Assembly (NCBI GenBank): GCA_030607235.1
Contig: JAUWEX010000120.1
Span: 1-5,098 of the forward strand
Source: Planctomycetota bacterium
Lineage (GTDB): Bacteria > Planctomycetota > B129-G9
DNA length: 5,098 bases
Reading direction: 5' to 3'
Positions 1 to 5,098 of the stretch are shown piece by piece. The first letter of the stretch is position 1. Every line of letters starts with the position of its first letter. Under the pieces are notes generated by a model. That model ran no database searches. It saw only the letters and a program-made list of their open reading frames with translations, and was not told the origin of the DNA. A program made the translations under genes and the position numbers.

Positions 1-138
1 GATCCCTGGGGCAACGATTATCATTACCTGATTTTGGAGAACGGCGATTTCGAGATTTTGTCTCTCGGCGCAGACGGAGAAGCGGGCGGAGAGGGCTATG
101 ACAAGGATTTATCGAGCAATGATGAAATTAGCGAATAA
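1..138 (+). CDS. gspG: Type II secretion system major pseudopilin GspG-like protein, C-terminal fragment
   Basis: This is the 3' end of a gene that begins outside the window; 45 codons remain, read in frame from base 1 and ending at TAA 136-138. The fragment opens with DPWGN and continues to SLGADGEAGGEGYDKDLSS. This matches the C-terminal DPWGNPY...SLGADG.xGGEGxDxD signature of GspG major pseudopilins, whose conserved Asp residues bind the structural calcium ion; here the candidates are fragment residues D25, D34 and D36. GspG subunits assemble in the inner membrane into the periplasmic pseudopilus that pushes folded exoproteins through the outer-membrane secretin. The N-terminal prepilin peptidase site and hydrophobic helix are not in view, so a GspG-like pseudopilin of another assembly cannot be excluded. 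The next gene starts inside this one, 41 bases before its stop, or 20 bases before it if the later ATG is used, which suggests one transcript. Confidence 0.85.
   Translation, partial: DPWGNDYHYLILENGDFEILSLGADGEAGGEGYDKDLSSNDEISE
88..91 (+). promoter_or_regulatory. Ribosome binding site for the first lipoprotein, inside the gspG-like coding region
   Basis: GGAG lies 6 bases before ATG 98 and supports that start. The same bases encode the conserved GGEG segment of the pseudopilin calcium loop, so protein and translation signals overlap here. A competing AAGGA at 103-107 sits 11 bases before ATG 119. Confidence 0.45.
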
Positions 139-733
139 GAAAAGCATTAGCGCAAACGCGATCTGTTTGGCCCTGATGGCTTTGGTGCTTCTGGCGGCGG
201 GCTGCGGGGATATGGCGGATGACTACGAAAACTCGGCCGGTCAAACGGATAAGACCCCGGGCGGCCCGTCGGAACCCGACAACCCCGCAAAGGACAAAAA
301 AACGGGTGATGAAAAAGACAATCCCCCGAAATCCAGGAGCGTCGAAGAACAACTCGCGCAGATCGATTTTAACGCGGCCCCGACCCTGGGCGCGGTCGCG
401 CGGCAATACTACCGCATTATATTGGAGGAAGACTGGGCTGCGGAGTGGGAAATGCTCAGCAAACAATCCCAGGCCGCATATAATAATCGCGATTTGTGGG
501 TTGCATTAGGCCTCGATCCCGAGGAAGTCCGTTCCATCAGCACTCCCAGGGAATGTTACGTGCTGTTGATGCAAAAGCAGACGGACGATTTTGGCAAAAT
601 CGACCGGCTGGATCCGATTACGGGCGAGGAAATGGCTCCCGACAAAAAAAGCGGCTGGCTGGTCAACAAGGGCGGACCAACCTATAAATTCGTCAAGGAA
701 GATGGCGAGTGGAGACTCGCGCTCCAGGACTGA
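98..733 (+). CDS. Uncharacterised lipoprotein with a disordered tether and a small NTF2-like C-terminal domain (paralogue A)
   Basis: I do not recognise a named gene. The 211-residue product has a lysine-containing N-region, a hydrophobic stretch (about residues 22-35) and a lipobox ending AAGC (Cys36), so it should be lipidated and anchored in the envelope. Residues 37-85 are rich in Pro, Asp, Glu, Lys and Gly and look disordered, a tether holding the rest away from the membrane. Residues 94-125 form a helix-like block (APTLGAVARQYYRIIL...) and the protein ends with a strand FVKEDGEWRLALQD, a pattern common at the end of NTF2/SnoaL/DUF4878-like folds; this fold is an inference. The same two blocks occur in the lipoprotein at 894-1742. 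The start is uncertain. ATG 98 has GGAG at 88-91 with 6-base spacing. ATG 119 or 122 would give a more usual signal peptide (Cys at 29 or 28), with AAGGA at 103-107. The gene overlaps the upstream gspG-like gene in another frame, implying translational coupling. Confidence 0.8.
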   Translation: MTRIYRAMMKLANKKSISANAICLALMALVLLAAGCGDMADDYENSAGQTDKTPGGPSEPDNPAKDKKTGDEKDNPPKSRSVEEQLAQIDFNAAPTLGAVARQYYRIILEEDWAAEWEMLSKQSQAAYNNRDLWVALGLDPEEVRSISTPRECYVLLMQKQTDDFGKIDRLDPITGEEMAPDKKSGWLVNKGGPTYKFVKEDGEWRLALQD

Positions 734-893
734 TACGGCGAAGGATCGCGGAGGGAAAGAAATTTCGTTGGGTGTTTTTTTTGATTATTTTTCGCGCGAA
801 CCAGTCATGTTTTCGTCAGAATCGTATATGATATTGTCGGCGGCCCACGGCGCCGCCTGAACGACAACCCATTTCAGACGCTTGGAGAGAGCA
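734..893 (+). other. 160-bp spacer between the two lipoprotein genes, with a palindrome and a GC hairpin
   Basis: No coding region is convincing here. The spacer holds a T-rich run (about 774-792) without a strong preceding stem, so it is not a convincing terminator. It also holds a perfect 10-base palindrome TTCGCGCGAA (791-800), a TATGAT box (827-832) without a matching -35 at normal spacing, and a 6-bp GC stem (GGCGGC 839-844 with GCCGCC 852-857). These could be part of a leader or a weak promoter for the second lipoprotein, but no single element is decisive. Confidence 0.35.
884..887 (+). promoter_or_regulatory. Ribosome binding site that sets the start of the second lipoprotein at ATG 894
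   Basis: GGAG (within GGAGAG) lies 6 bases upstream of ATG 894. An alternative in-frame TTG at 882 would overlap this site and has no upstream site of its own, so ATG 894 is preferred. Confidence 0.7.
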
Positions 894-1742
894 ATGAAGA
901 GCAATTTTGTTTTGATCGCATTGGTGGCGATTTTGTTTGTTTTTGCGGCGGGCTGCGAAAAGAAAAAGCCTGAACAAAACGAGGCCCCGCCTGCTGCTCC
1001 CGGCAACGGCAGCGATCAGCCGAAACAAAAGCCCCCCCCGGAACCTGAAAAGGATCCCGAAGACAACGGCGGCACAGACACGGAAACAAACTCGAATGTT
1101 GAAATCCCGGATACTACGCTTCCTACCGAAATTGTGGAGACTCCCGAAGAACTGAAAATCAAAAGCAAACCAACCTTGAATAACAATCTCGACGGCCTGC
1201 AATTATACAAGCAGGCTCCCATCTGTGGTAACGTCTATCGGCTCTACCTCGTCAAATTGTACGACGATAAAACCACGGAGCTTTTCGAAATGCTTGACGC
1301 TGCCAGTCGAGAGAAAATTTCGCAGGATTTGGAGGGTATGCGGCATACTTTTGAAAACGAAGAAGCATACGCGGCGATGCTGGAGTATTTCGAAAAAAAG
1401 CGTAAAATACACAAGGCGCGCAAGGAATACGACGTGGTGGCAAAACTTGACAACTATTTGAGGATGTACAAAAAGGTCAAAGAGGCCTATACCAAAGAAA
1501 TGACCGCCGCCGAGTACTATGCGATAATCGCGGCATTTCACGGCAAAAATGACGTGCGCGTTTTGGAGAGATTTCTCAACCCCGCCCGCCAGCCAACTGT
1601 GACAGAAACGCTTGCGCCGGACGGCGAGGCATGCGAACTGGTGATGGACGGGCGTAGCGGCGGCAGAAAAACCAAGCGGATTATCCGGTTTGCCCTTGAA
1701 GACGGCGAGTGGAAAATCGCAGATCCCTTCGAGAAATATTAA
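894..1742 (+). CDS. Uncharacterised lipoprotein with a disordered tether, a helical insert and an NTF2-like C-terminal strand (paralogue B)
   Basis: This is a 282-residue predicted lipoprotein of no recognised family. A short signal peptide (MKSNFVLIALVAILFVFAAGC) gives a lipobox AAGC with Cys21. Residues 22-100 are dominated by Pro, Glu, Lys, Asp and Asn and look like a disordered tether. Residues 108-139 (APICGNVYRLYLVKL...) align without gaps to residues 94-125 of the preceding lipoprotein, with about 9 identities in the first 27 positions. The end, FALEDGEWKIADPF, matches that protein's FVKEDGEWRLA. Between these blocks is a highly charged, probably helical stretch (about residues 140-225, with KKRKIHKARKEYD) that is much shorter in the paralogue. 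The pair therefore looks like an old tandem duplication with a helical expansion in this copy. A role in the envelope or with the secretion machinery is inferred only from location and lipidation. The gene ends before a strong terminator, closing the + strand unit. Confidence 0.82.
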   Translation: MKSNFVLIALVAILFVFAAGCEKKKPEQNEAPPAAPGNGSDQPKQKPPPEPEKDPEDNGGTDTETNSNVEIPDTTLPTEIVETPEELKIKSKPTLNNNLDGLQLYKQAPICGNVYRLYLVKLYDDKTTELFEMLDAASREKISQDLEGMRHTFENEEAYAAMLEYFEKKRKIHKARKEYDVVAKLDNYLRMYKKVKEAYTKEMTAAEYYAIIAAFHGKNDVRVLERFLNPARQPTVTETLAPDGEACELVMDGRSGGRKTKRIIRFALEDGEWKIADPFEKY

Positions 1743-1758
1743 AATTAAAACCACGAAG

Positions 1759-1795
1759 AAGCCTGTCCGGGAAATCCGGGCAGGCTTTTGTTTTT
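1759..1795 (+). terminator. Rho-independent terminator after the second lipoprotein gene
   Basis: The left arm AGCCTGTCCGG (1760-1770) pairs with CCGGGCAGGCT (1776-1786) across a 5-base loop GAAAT, with one G-U pair. The stem extends by A1759-T1787 and is followed by TTTTGTTTTT. It lies 16 bases after the stop codon. Read on the - strand the hairpin follows AAAA and is trailed by a less T-rich tail (TTCTTCGTGGTTTT), so it might also stop transcription coming from the convergent gene, though less well. Confidence 0.88.
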
Positions 1796-1869
1796 GCGGA
1801 TAAACTACAACCGTCTGTCGCGCATTATAGCATTTTAAGTTTCTGTTTTCCTCCTTTTCGCAGGCAGTC

Positions 1870-1962
1870 TGCCCTGTGGTGAAAACAAAAAATCTCTGCG
1901 CCCTCCGCGCCCCTGCGGTTAGGAAAAAATCCTCTGTGTCCTCTGTGCCCTCTGTGGTGAAG
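1870..1962. repeat. CTCTGTG/CTCTGCG-type 9-bp direct repeats in two blocks, plus a partial copy
   Basis: Block 2 is three 9-bp units in tandem: CTCTGTGTC (1932-1940), CTCTGTGCC (1941-1949) and CTCTGTGGT (1950-1958). Block 1 has the same design with GCG in place of GTG: CTCTGCGCC (1894-1902), CTCCGCGCC (1903-1911) and CCTGCGGT (1912-1919, one base short). Both blocks are preceded by A-rich tracts (AAAACAAAAAAT, GGAAAAAAT). A partial copy TGCCCTGTGGTGAA lies at 1870-1882 and matches TGCCCTCTGTGGTGAA at 1946-1961 except for two missing bases. From memory, intergenic sequences of this CTCTGTG type turn up in many unrelated environmental bacteria; their function is unclear. Position between convergent genes fits a dispersed extragenic repeat. 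Confidence 0.75.
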
Positions 1963-1980
1963 ATGATATCTTAAATTGCT

Positions 1981-3768
1981 CTAGTGCTGCTGTTGCGGAT
2001 AACGATATTGCGATCGGCGTCTGTCGATTACGCCCTGAGATTGTTCGTCGAGACTGCGCATGAGTTTGTCGTTTTCCGGCGATTTCGCGGCGAAGGCCAG
2101 CGCCCCGGATCGCGCGTACAGGCTCAGCAGCGTCGCGCAGTCGTTGACCTCGTCGTACCACTCCCTCGCGCCCGGTTCGATATCGTCGGCGCACGCGGCA
2201 ATCTCGCGCCGCGCCGTGGCGAGTTCCTCGCTGACCGGATTTATGGCCGGCAGCAACGCGCTTGCGATTTGCATCTTTTGTCCGGGCCGGGCGTCTTTCA
2301 TCATCGGTTCGTATGTCTTTTGCCGAAACGCCAGAAAATCCTCCAGGCTATTCGTAGAGTGCAGGCGTTTGAGTGCGACGATCGTGCGCAGCAATCCTTG
2401 TTCAATCTCCGGCTGTGCCTTCGGGCCGAAAATCGAAGCGAATTCGCGCAGCACCGCGCGCGCGTTCCAGCGCTCCGGGTCCCAGTTATATCGCATCGCC
2501 GCGAAATCGTTCAGCCACGACAGCCACTCAAGCCCGCAGGTCTTGTGTACCTGCCCTGCGGCGCCGCATAGTGTCAGGCGCACCGTGTCGTCGTATCGCA
2601 GTTGAATAAAGGCCGGATTCGGCAGCGGCAGGTCGAGTCCGCAGCCCTCCGCGCAGGATGTGGCGGGGGAGTAGATCGTCGTGTATTTGCCCGACAGCCG
2701 CCGGATTGTGTCGTATTGCGTGCGAAGTCTGCCGTCAGGCGTTACCGACGGCTCCACGAGGTCGCGGCACATCTCCGAGGTTACGCTGATTCCTGCGCCG
2801 GTCGGAGCATTGGCGGATTTTTCCGGATTGCGAACGAAAAGTTTTGCGCCGTAGTCTTGCAGGATTTTTTGTGCATCGCCGATTTTTTTCGATTCATCCT
2901 GCGCGCTCGCAGCGGTGATTTCGATGAAATCCGCGCCTAGTTCGCACAGCGCTTTCAGCGAATCCGCCGAAATGCCGCCGATGCCTTCGTCCGTGCGCAG
3001 CATGATCTTCAGCCCGCGCATGTGCGCGTAAGCGAACAGTTTTTTGTAGTGTTCGGAATATCCCTCCGGCGTCCGCGGCAGGCTCAGTGCCAGAAGATTC
3101 TGCTTGTTTTTGATGAGATAGCCGACGTAGTTCTTGGCAAATTCCAGGTTTTGCGGATCTGTGAAAATCCGCTTGAATTCCGACGACTCGCAGTCGATCC
3201 GCGGTTCCATGCCGCGTAGCGCAAAGCGCGGCTTGTCGCGCCAGTAAACTCTGCGGCCGATGAAGAGCGATTTTTTTTCGGGCAGGAATTCGTGCTCCGG
3301 GTGGAAGAACTTCACGCCCATGAACAACTCCACCATCGCGTAGCCGCCGTATTGCAGCGCCAGTTCACTGCCGCCCACAACCGCGATCGACTGGCGTTCT
3401 TTGTAGGAGCACGATTTGAGCGCGTATTCCTCCGGGCCGAGTTTGCCGACGGCCTTTTCGAGCGCCTCCTGGATTTCGGGAATGCCCAGCGCGATGACGC
3501 ACCGGTGTTCTTCGCGCAGTTCCTCCGGTGTAACTATTGCTACCTCCACGCCCGCGATGCGCCTGATGTATGTCTGAATGTCGCTCGCCAGCAGCAGCGT
3601 CGCTTCGCCGGCACCGGGGGGCACGACGATGGCGGTTTCGGTTTTGCCTTCGTGCGCGATAACCACGCCGAGTTTGGTGGCCGGTATTGTCATCTCGCCG
3701 CTCCCGAAACAGGACGGCAAAACGAAAACACCCGCGATTAGCAAAACGAACAGAATTTTATTTTGCAT
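1981..3768 (-). CDS. Glycoside-hydrolase-like lipoprotein (GH20/GH67-type accessory domain plus probable barrel)
   Basis: The 595-residue product starts with a lipoprotein signal peptide (MQNKILFVLLIAGVFVLPSC, Cys20). Residues about 45-165 resemble the N-terminal accessory domain of GH20 hexosaminidases and GH67 alpha-glucuronidases: a segment LLLASDIQTYIRRIAGVEV (58-76), then EEYAL..., then IAVVGGSELALQYGGYAMVEL leading to GVKFFHPE. Residues 178-186 (DKPRFALRG) are a typical entry into a TIM barrel, and alternating strand/helix segments follow (LLALSL, KIMLRTD, ADFIEIT). YNWDPERWNARAVLREFASIFG (427-448) looks like the end of such a barrel, followed by a helical tail. I cannot point to a convincing catalytic acid pair, so it may be a divergent enzyme or a sugar-binding relative; similarity to DUF4838-type proteins is possible. 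ATG 3768 is chosen over GTG 3822 because of a good ribosome site and an intact signal peptide at the N-terminus. It lies 61 bases after the acyltransferase gene and may share its transcript. Confidence 0.72.
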   Translation of the reverse strand: MQNKILFVLLIAGVFVLPSCFGSGEMTIPATKLGVVIAHEGKTETAIVVPPGAGEATLLLASDIQTYIRRIAGVEVAIVTPEELREEHRCVIALGIPEIQEALEKAVGKLGPEEYALKSCSYKERQSIAVVGGSELALQYGGYAMVELFMGVKFFHPEHEFLPEKKSLFIGRRVYWRDKPRFALRGMEPRIDCESSEFKRIFTDPQNLEFAKNYVGYLIKNKQNLLALSLPRTPEGYSEHYKKLFAYAHMRGLKIMLRTDEGIGGISADSLKALCELGADFIEITAASAQDESKKIGDAQKILQDYGAKLFVRNPEKSANAPTGAGISVTSEMCRDLVEPSVTPDGRLRTQYDTIRRLSGKYTTIYSPATSCAEGCGLDLPLPNPAFIQLRYDDTVRLTLCGAAGQVHKTCGLEWLSWLNDFAAMRYNWDPERWNARAVLREFASIFGPKAQPEIEQGLLRTIVALKRLHSTNSLEDFLAFRQKTYEPMMKDARPGQKMQIASALLPAINPVSEELATARREIAACADDIEPGAREWYDEVNDCATLLSLYARSGALAFAAKSPENDKLMRSLDEQSQGVIDRRRSQYRYPQQQH

Positions 3769-3774
3769 TTTTTT

Positions 3775-3780
3775 CTCCGT
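3775..3780 (-). promoter_or_regulatory. Ribosome binding site that sets the start of the glycoside-hydrolase-like lipoprotein
   Basis: Reading the - strand, ACGGAG is followed by six A bases and then ATG at 3768-3766. The spacing is ideal, and starting here puts the signal peptide at the N-terminus. The GTG at 3822 would add 18 hydrophilic residues in front of it. Confidence 0.75.
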
Positions 3781-3829
3781 GTGCTCCGAAGAGCGGATAA
3801 GTTTCCCAAAAAACTTTGACACATGCCTC

Positions 3830-4786
3830 TTACATCTTCGACAGGTCCACCTGGTTGGCGTAGTGTGCCATGCGGGAACCGCCGGTGAACCATTTTTTCT
3901 TCAGCCGGAACCGCCTGTGCGACCACAGCCACTGCTCCGGATGCGCGCGAACGAACGACTCCAGGATTGTAACGATGCGCTGCGTGTTTTCCTGCAAGTC
4001 GGCCACCTCGTTGCCAGTGTTCACCATTTTCACGATCGGTTCGATGTGGATGCGGTAGTTGAAGCCTTTGCCCACGCGGTAGGCGTATACCGCCACGACC
4101 GGCGCGCCGAACTTCATCGCCATTGCCGCCGCGCTTGGGTGCGAGGAGACCTTGTGTCCGAAGAATTCCGTCAACACGCCGTTTTGCCCGGCGTTCTGGT
4201 CCATGATAAACGCCAGTGCGGTTCCATCCCTGAGCGCCCGCACCATCGCTCGCAGCGCGCCGCGCTTGTACACGATGTCGATGCCCGACTTGCGGCGGAT
4301 GTCCATCATGTATTCGTTGAGTTTTTGCGCGTTGTCCAGCGGCCGCGCCACCGGCATAAGCGGCATATCCAAAATGGTGGATGCGAACGCGCACAACTCC
4401 CAACTGCCCGTGTGGCCGGTTGCGAAGATAATGCTCTTGTTGAGCGCGAGCGCTTCGTGCAGATGCTCCTTGCCCTCGAACTGCACGCACTGCCAGAAAT
4501 CCGGCCTTTTGCTCAGCCGCGGCAGGTGCAGCAACTCGATCGTAACCGAGACGAAGTGCTGAAAAGATTTCAGGGCGATGGCCTTCTTCTCTTTTTGCGT
4601 TTTCGTATCGCCGTAGACGATATCGAGGTTTTGCAGCGAAGCCTGCCGGTACTGTGGCATCAGCCACCATCCCACGCTCCCCATAAAACGCGCCAGCGCC
4701 AGTGCGTTGTTGATGCTCAGTGCCTGAATCGCGGTCAGAATGCAGCGTATGATAAAAAACACGACGTTATCGAAAAAGTTTTTCAA
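3830..4786 (-). CDS. Lipid A biosynthesis acyltransferase (LpxL/LpxM/HtrB family)
   Basis: This 318-residue protein is close to the usual length of the lysophospholipid-acyltransferase-like LpxL family (about 300-320). A hydrophobic N-terminal segment (about residues 5-23) should anchor it in the inner membrane facing the cytoplasm. The catalytic motif is H125-TGSW-E130, the family's HX4E (usually HGNWE), preceded by SIIFAT. Further family marks are IMDQN (194-198), the FFGHKVSSHPSAAAMA block with KFGAPVV (208-231), and PEQWLWSHRRFR (283-294). Family members transfer an acyl chain from acyl-ACP to the hydroxyl of a lipid A acyl group as a secondary acylation. Which chain and position cannot be told from sequence. 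It starts 4 bases after the lpxK stop, with a TTG codon, so the two are almost certainly in one operon. The sister LpxL and LpxM types cannot be separated here, so no symbol is given. Confidence 0.92.
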   Translation of the reverse strand: MKNFFDNVVFFIIRCILTAIQALSINNALALARFMGSVGWWLMPQYRQASLQNLDIVYGDTKTQKEKKAIALKSFQHFVSVTIELLHLPRLSKRPDFWQCVQFEGKEHLHEALALNKSIIFATGHTGSWELCAFASTILDMPLMPVARPLDNAQKLNEYMMDIRRKSGIDIVYKRGALRAMVRALRDGTALAFIMDQNAGQNGVLTEFFGHKVSSHPSAAAMAMKFGAPVVAVYAYRVGKGFNYRIHIEPIVKMVNTGNEVADLQENTQRIVTILESFVRAHPEQWLWSHRRFRLKKKWFTGGSRMAHYANQVDLSKM

Positions 4787-4790
4787 TTTT

Positions 4791-5098
4791 TCAATCCTTG
4801 TTTACTATTGCGTCGATGAAGGCGCAGAAATCCGCTTCATCATCGACGGTGGTTTTCACTTTCAGCGCGTAGACTCCCGGAATTGCGAACGGCCGGATTT
4901 TCACCGCGTCTTTGTGAGTGGTCAGAATAATTTCCGCGCCCGAGGCCTCGAATTTTCGCGCGATCCGCGCCGCGTCCCTTTCCATGTAATCGTGATGGTC
5001 GGCAAACTCCAGAAACCCCGCGATTTCACAGCCCAGATTTTCCAGCGTCGCGCGAAACGAGCGCGGCGCGCCGATGCCGCAGAAGCCGAATACCTTTT
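4791..5098 (-). CDS. lpxK: Tetraacyldisaccharide 4'-kinase, C-terminal fragment
   Basis: The gene enters from the right edge; 101 complete codons plus the stop TGA (4793-4791) are visible, about a third of the usual 320-350 residues. LpxK phosphorylates the 4' position of the tetraacyldisaccharide 1-phosphate with ATP at the cytoplasmic face of the inner membrane, giving lipid IVA. The fragment shows the family's C-terminal marks in order: VFGFCGIGAPRSFRATLENLG, then EFADHHDY, then ILTTHKDAVKIRPF. These match the typical A-x-CGIG-x-P-x-x-F, F-x-DHH and TTEKDAVK patterns, although the normally acidic residue of TEKD is His here (THKD). The frame is open to the window edge; the ATG at 4985 inside the fragment is an internal Met, not the start. 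It is followed after 4 bases by the acyltransferase, giving a lipid A operon. Confidence 0.92.
   Translation of the reverse strand, partial: KVFGFCGIGAPRSFRATLENLGCEIAGFLEFADHHDYMERDAARIARKFEASGAEIILTTHKDAVKIRPFAIPGVYALKVKTTVDDEADFCAFIDAIVNKD
4795..4799 (-). promoter_or_regulatory. Ribosome binding site supporting the TTG start of the acyltransferase
   Basis: On the - strand AAGGA is followed by 8 bases and then TTG at 4786-4784. The site overlaps the last codons of lpxK, whose TGA is at 4793-4791, which fits coupled translation. No in-frame ATG lies near the N-terminus, so TTG is the natural start. Confidence 0.65.

Larger units (their letters stand above)
1743..1980. other. Convergent intergenic region with a terminator and repeat blocks, no gene
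   Basis: These 238 bases separate the 3' ends of the two convergent gene blocks. Apart from the terminator near 1759-1795 and the repeats at 1870-1962, no coding signal is visible. A near-palindrome CAGGCAGTCTGCCCTG occurs at 1861-1876 but has too small a loop and no T-run, so I do not call it a terminator. Short reading frames through the repeats encode only low-complexity Gln/Arg-rich peptides. Confidence 0.7.

Noticed and set aside
773..792. A terminator at the T-rich run after the first lipoprotein gene
   Set aside because: No stable GC stem precedes the T-run; only very short weak complementarity is seen.
1870..1962. The CTCTGTG repeats as a CRISPR array
   Set aside because: The units are 9 bp and directly abutting, with no unique spacers of about 30 bp, no repeat of CRISPR length and no cas genes in view.
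1919..2194. A short - strand open frame running through the repeats (Arg/Gln-rich peptide)
   Set aside because: It overlaps the end of the glycoside-hydrolase-like gene in another frame, and its C-terminus is just the translated repeats.
3795..3821. A promoter between the acyltransferase and the lipoprotein (TGTCAA ... TTATCC on the - strand)
   Set aside because: The boxes match consensus poorly and are only 15 bases apart. A short AT-rich stem (3799-3816) in the same stretch is also too weak to call a terminator.
3769..3822. A GTG start at 3822 for the glycoside-hydrolase-like lipoprotein
   Set aside because: It would place 18 hydrophilic residues before the signal peptide, while ATG 3768 has a well-spaced ACGGAG site.
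3738..4670. A 310-codon open frame on the - strand overlapping the acyltransferase
   Set aside because: It is another frame of the same strand and is full of Arg, Ala and Gly without motifs. The overlapping frame has HX4E and the other family marks.
3578..4819. A 413-codon open frame on the + strand, antisense to the acyltransferase gene
   Set aside because: It runs opposite two well-supported genes, has a composition rich in His, Arg and Val as expected of a shadow frame, has no family resemblance, and its reverse strand encodes a clear LpxL-family protein.

Overview
The window comes from a Gram-negative (diderm) bacterium. It carries the end of lpxK and a lipid A acyltransferase gene, which make sense only in a cell with lipopolysaccharide. 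It also carries the end of a type II secretion major pseudopilin (GspG) and three predicted lipoproteins. Base composition is moderate to GC-rich. The phylum cannot be fixed from the sequence. The CTCTGTG-type intergenic repeats, a glycoside-hydrolase-like lipoprotein and a GspG-type pseudopilin together recall environmental lineages such as Lentisphaerota/Verrucomicrobiota, Planctomycetota or related candidate phyla, but this is only an impression.

Layout: two gene blocks converge on a 238-bp spacer. On the + strand, bases 1-1742 hold the 3' end of a gspG-like gene, an overlapping lipoprotein gene (98-733), a 160-bp gap, and a second lipoprotein gene (894-1742) ending at a clear rho-independent terminator (about 1759-1795). 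The two lipoproteins look like diverged paralogues. Each has a lipobox AAGC, a long charged Pro-rich tether, a shared helix-like block and a C-terminal F-x-x-EDGEW-[KR]-[IL]-A strand resembling those of NTF2/SnoaL-like domains. The spacer then carries two blocks of 9-bp direct repeats (CTCTGCG-type and CTCTGTG-type) plus a partial third copy.

On the - strand, read from the right edge, are the C-terminus of LpxK (tetraacyldisaccharide 4'-kinase), a LpxL/LpxM-family acyltransferase starting 4 bases later with a TTG codon, and, after 61 bases, a 595-residue lipoprotein. The N-terminal half of that lipoprotein resembles the accessory domain of GH20/GH67-type glycoside hydrolases.

The first two minus-strand genes act in late lipid A synthesis at the inner membrane: the 4'-kinase step and then secondary acylation. 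The third is an envelope lipoprotein that may be co-transcribed with them. The plus-strand block links a secretion pseudopilin to two uncharacterised lipoproteins and is the least explained part of the window.
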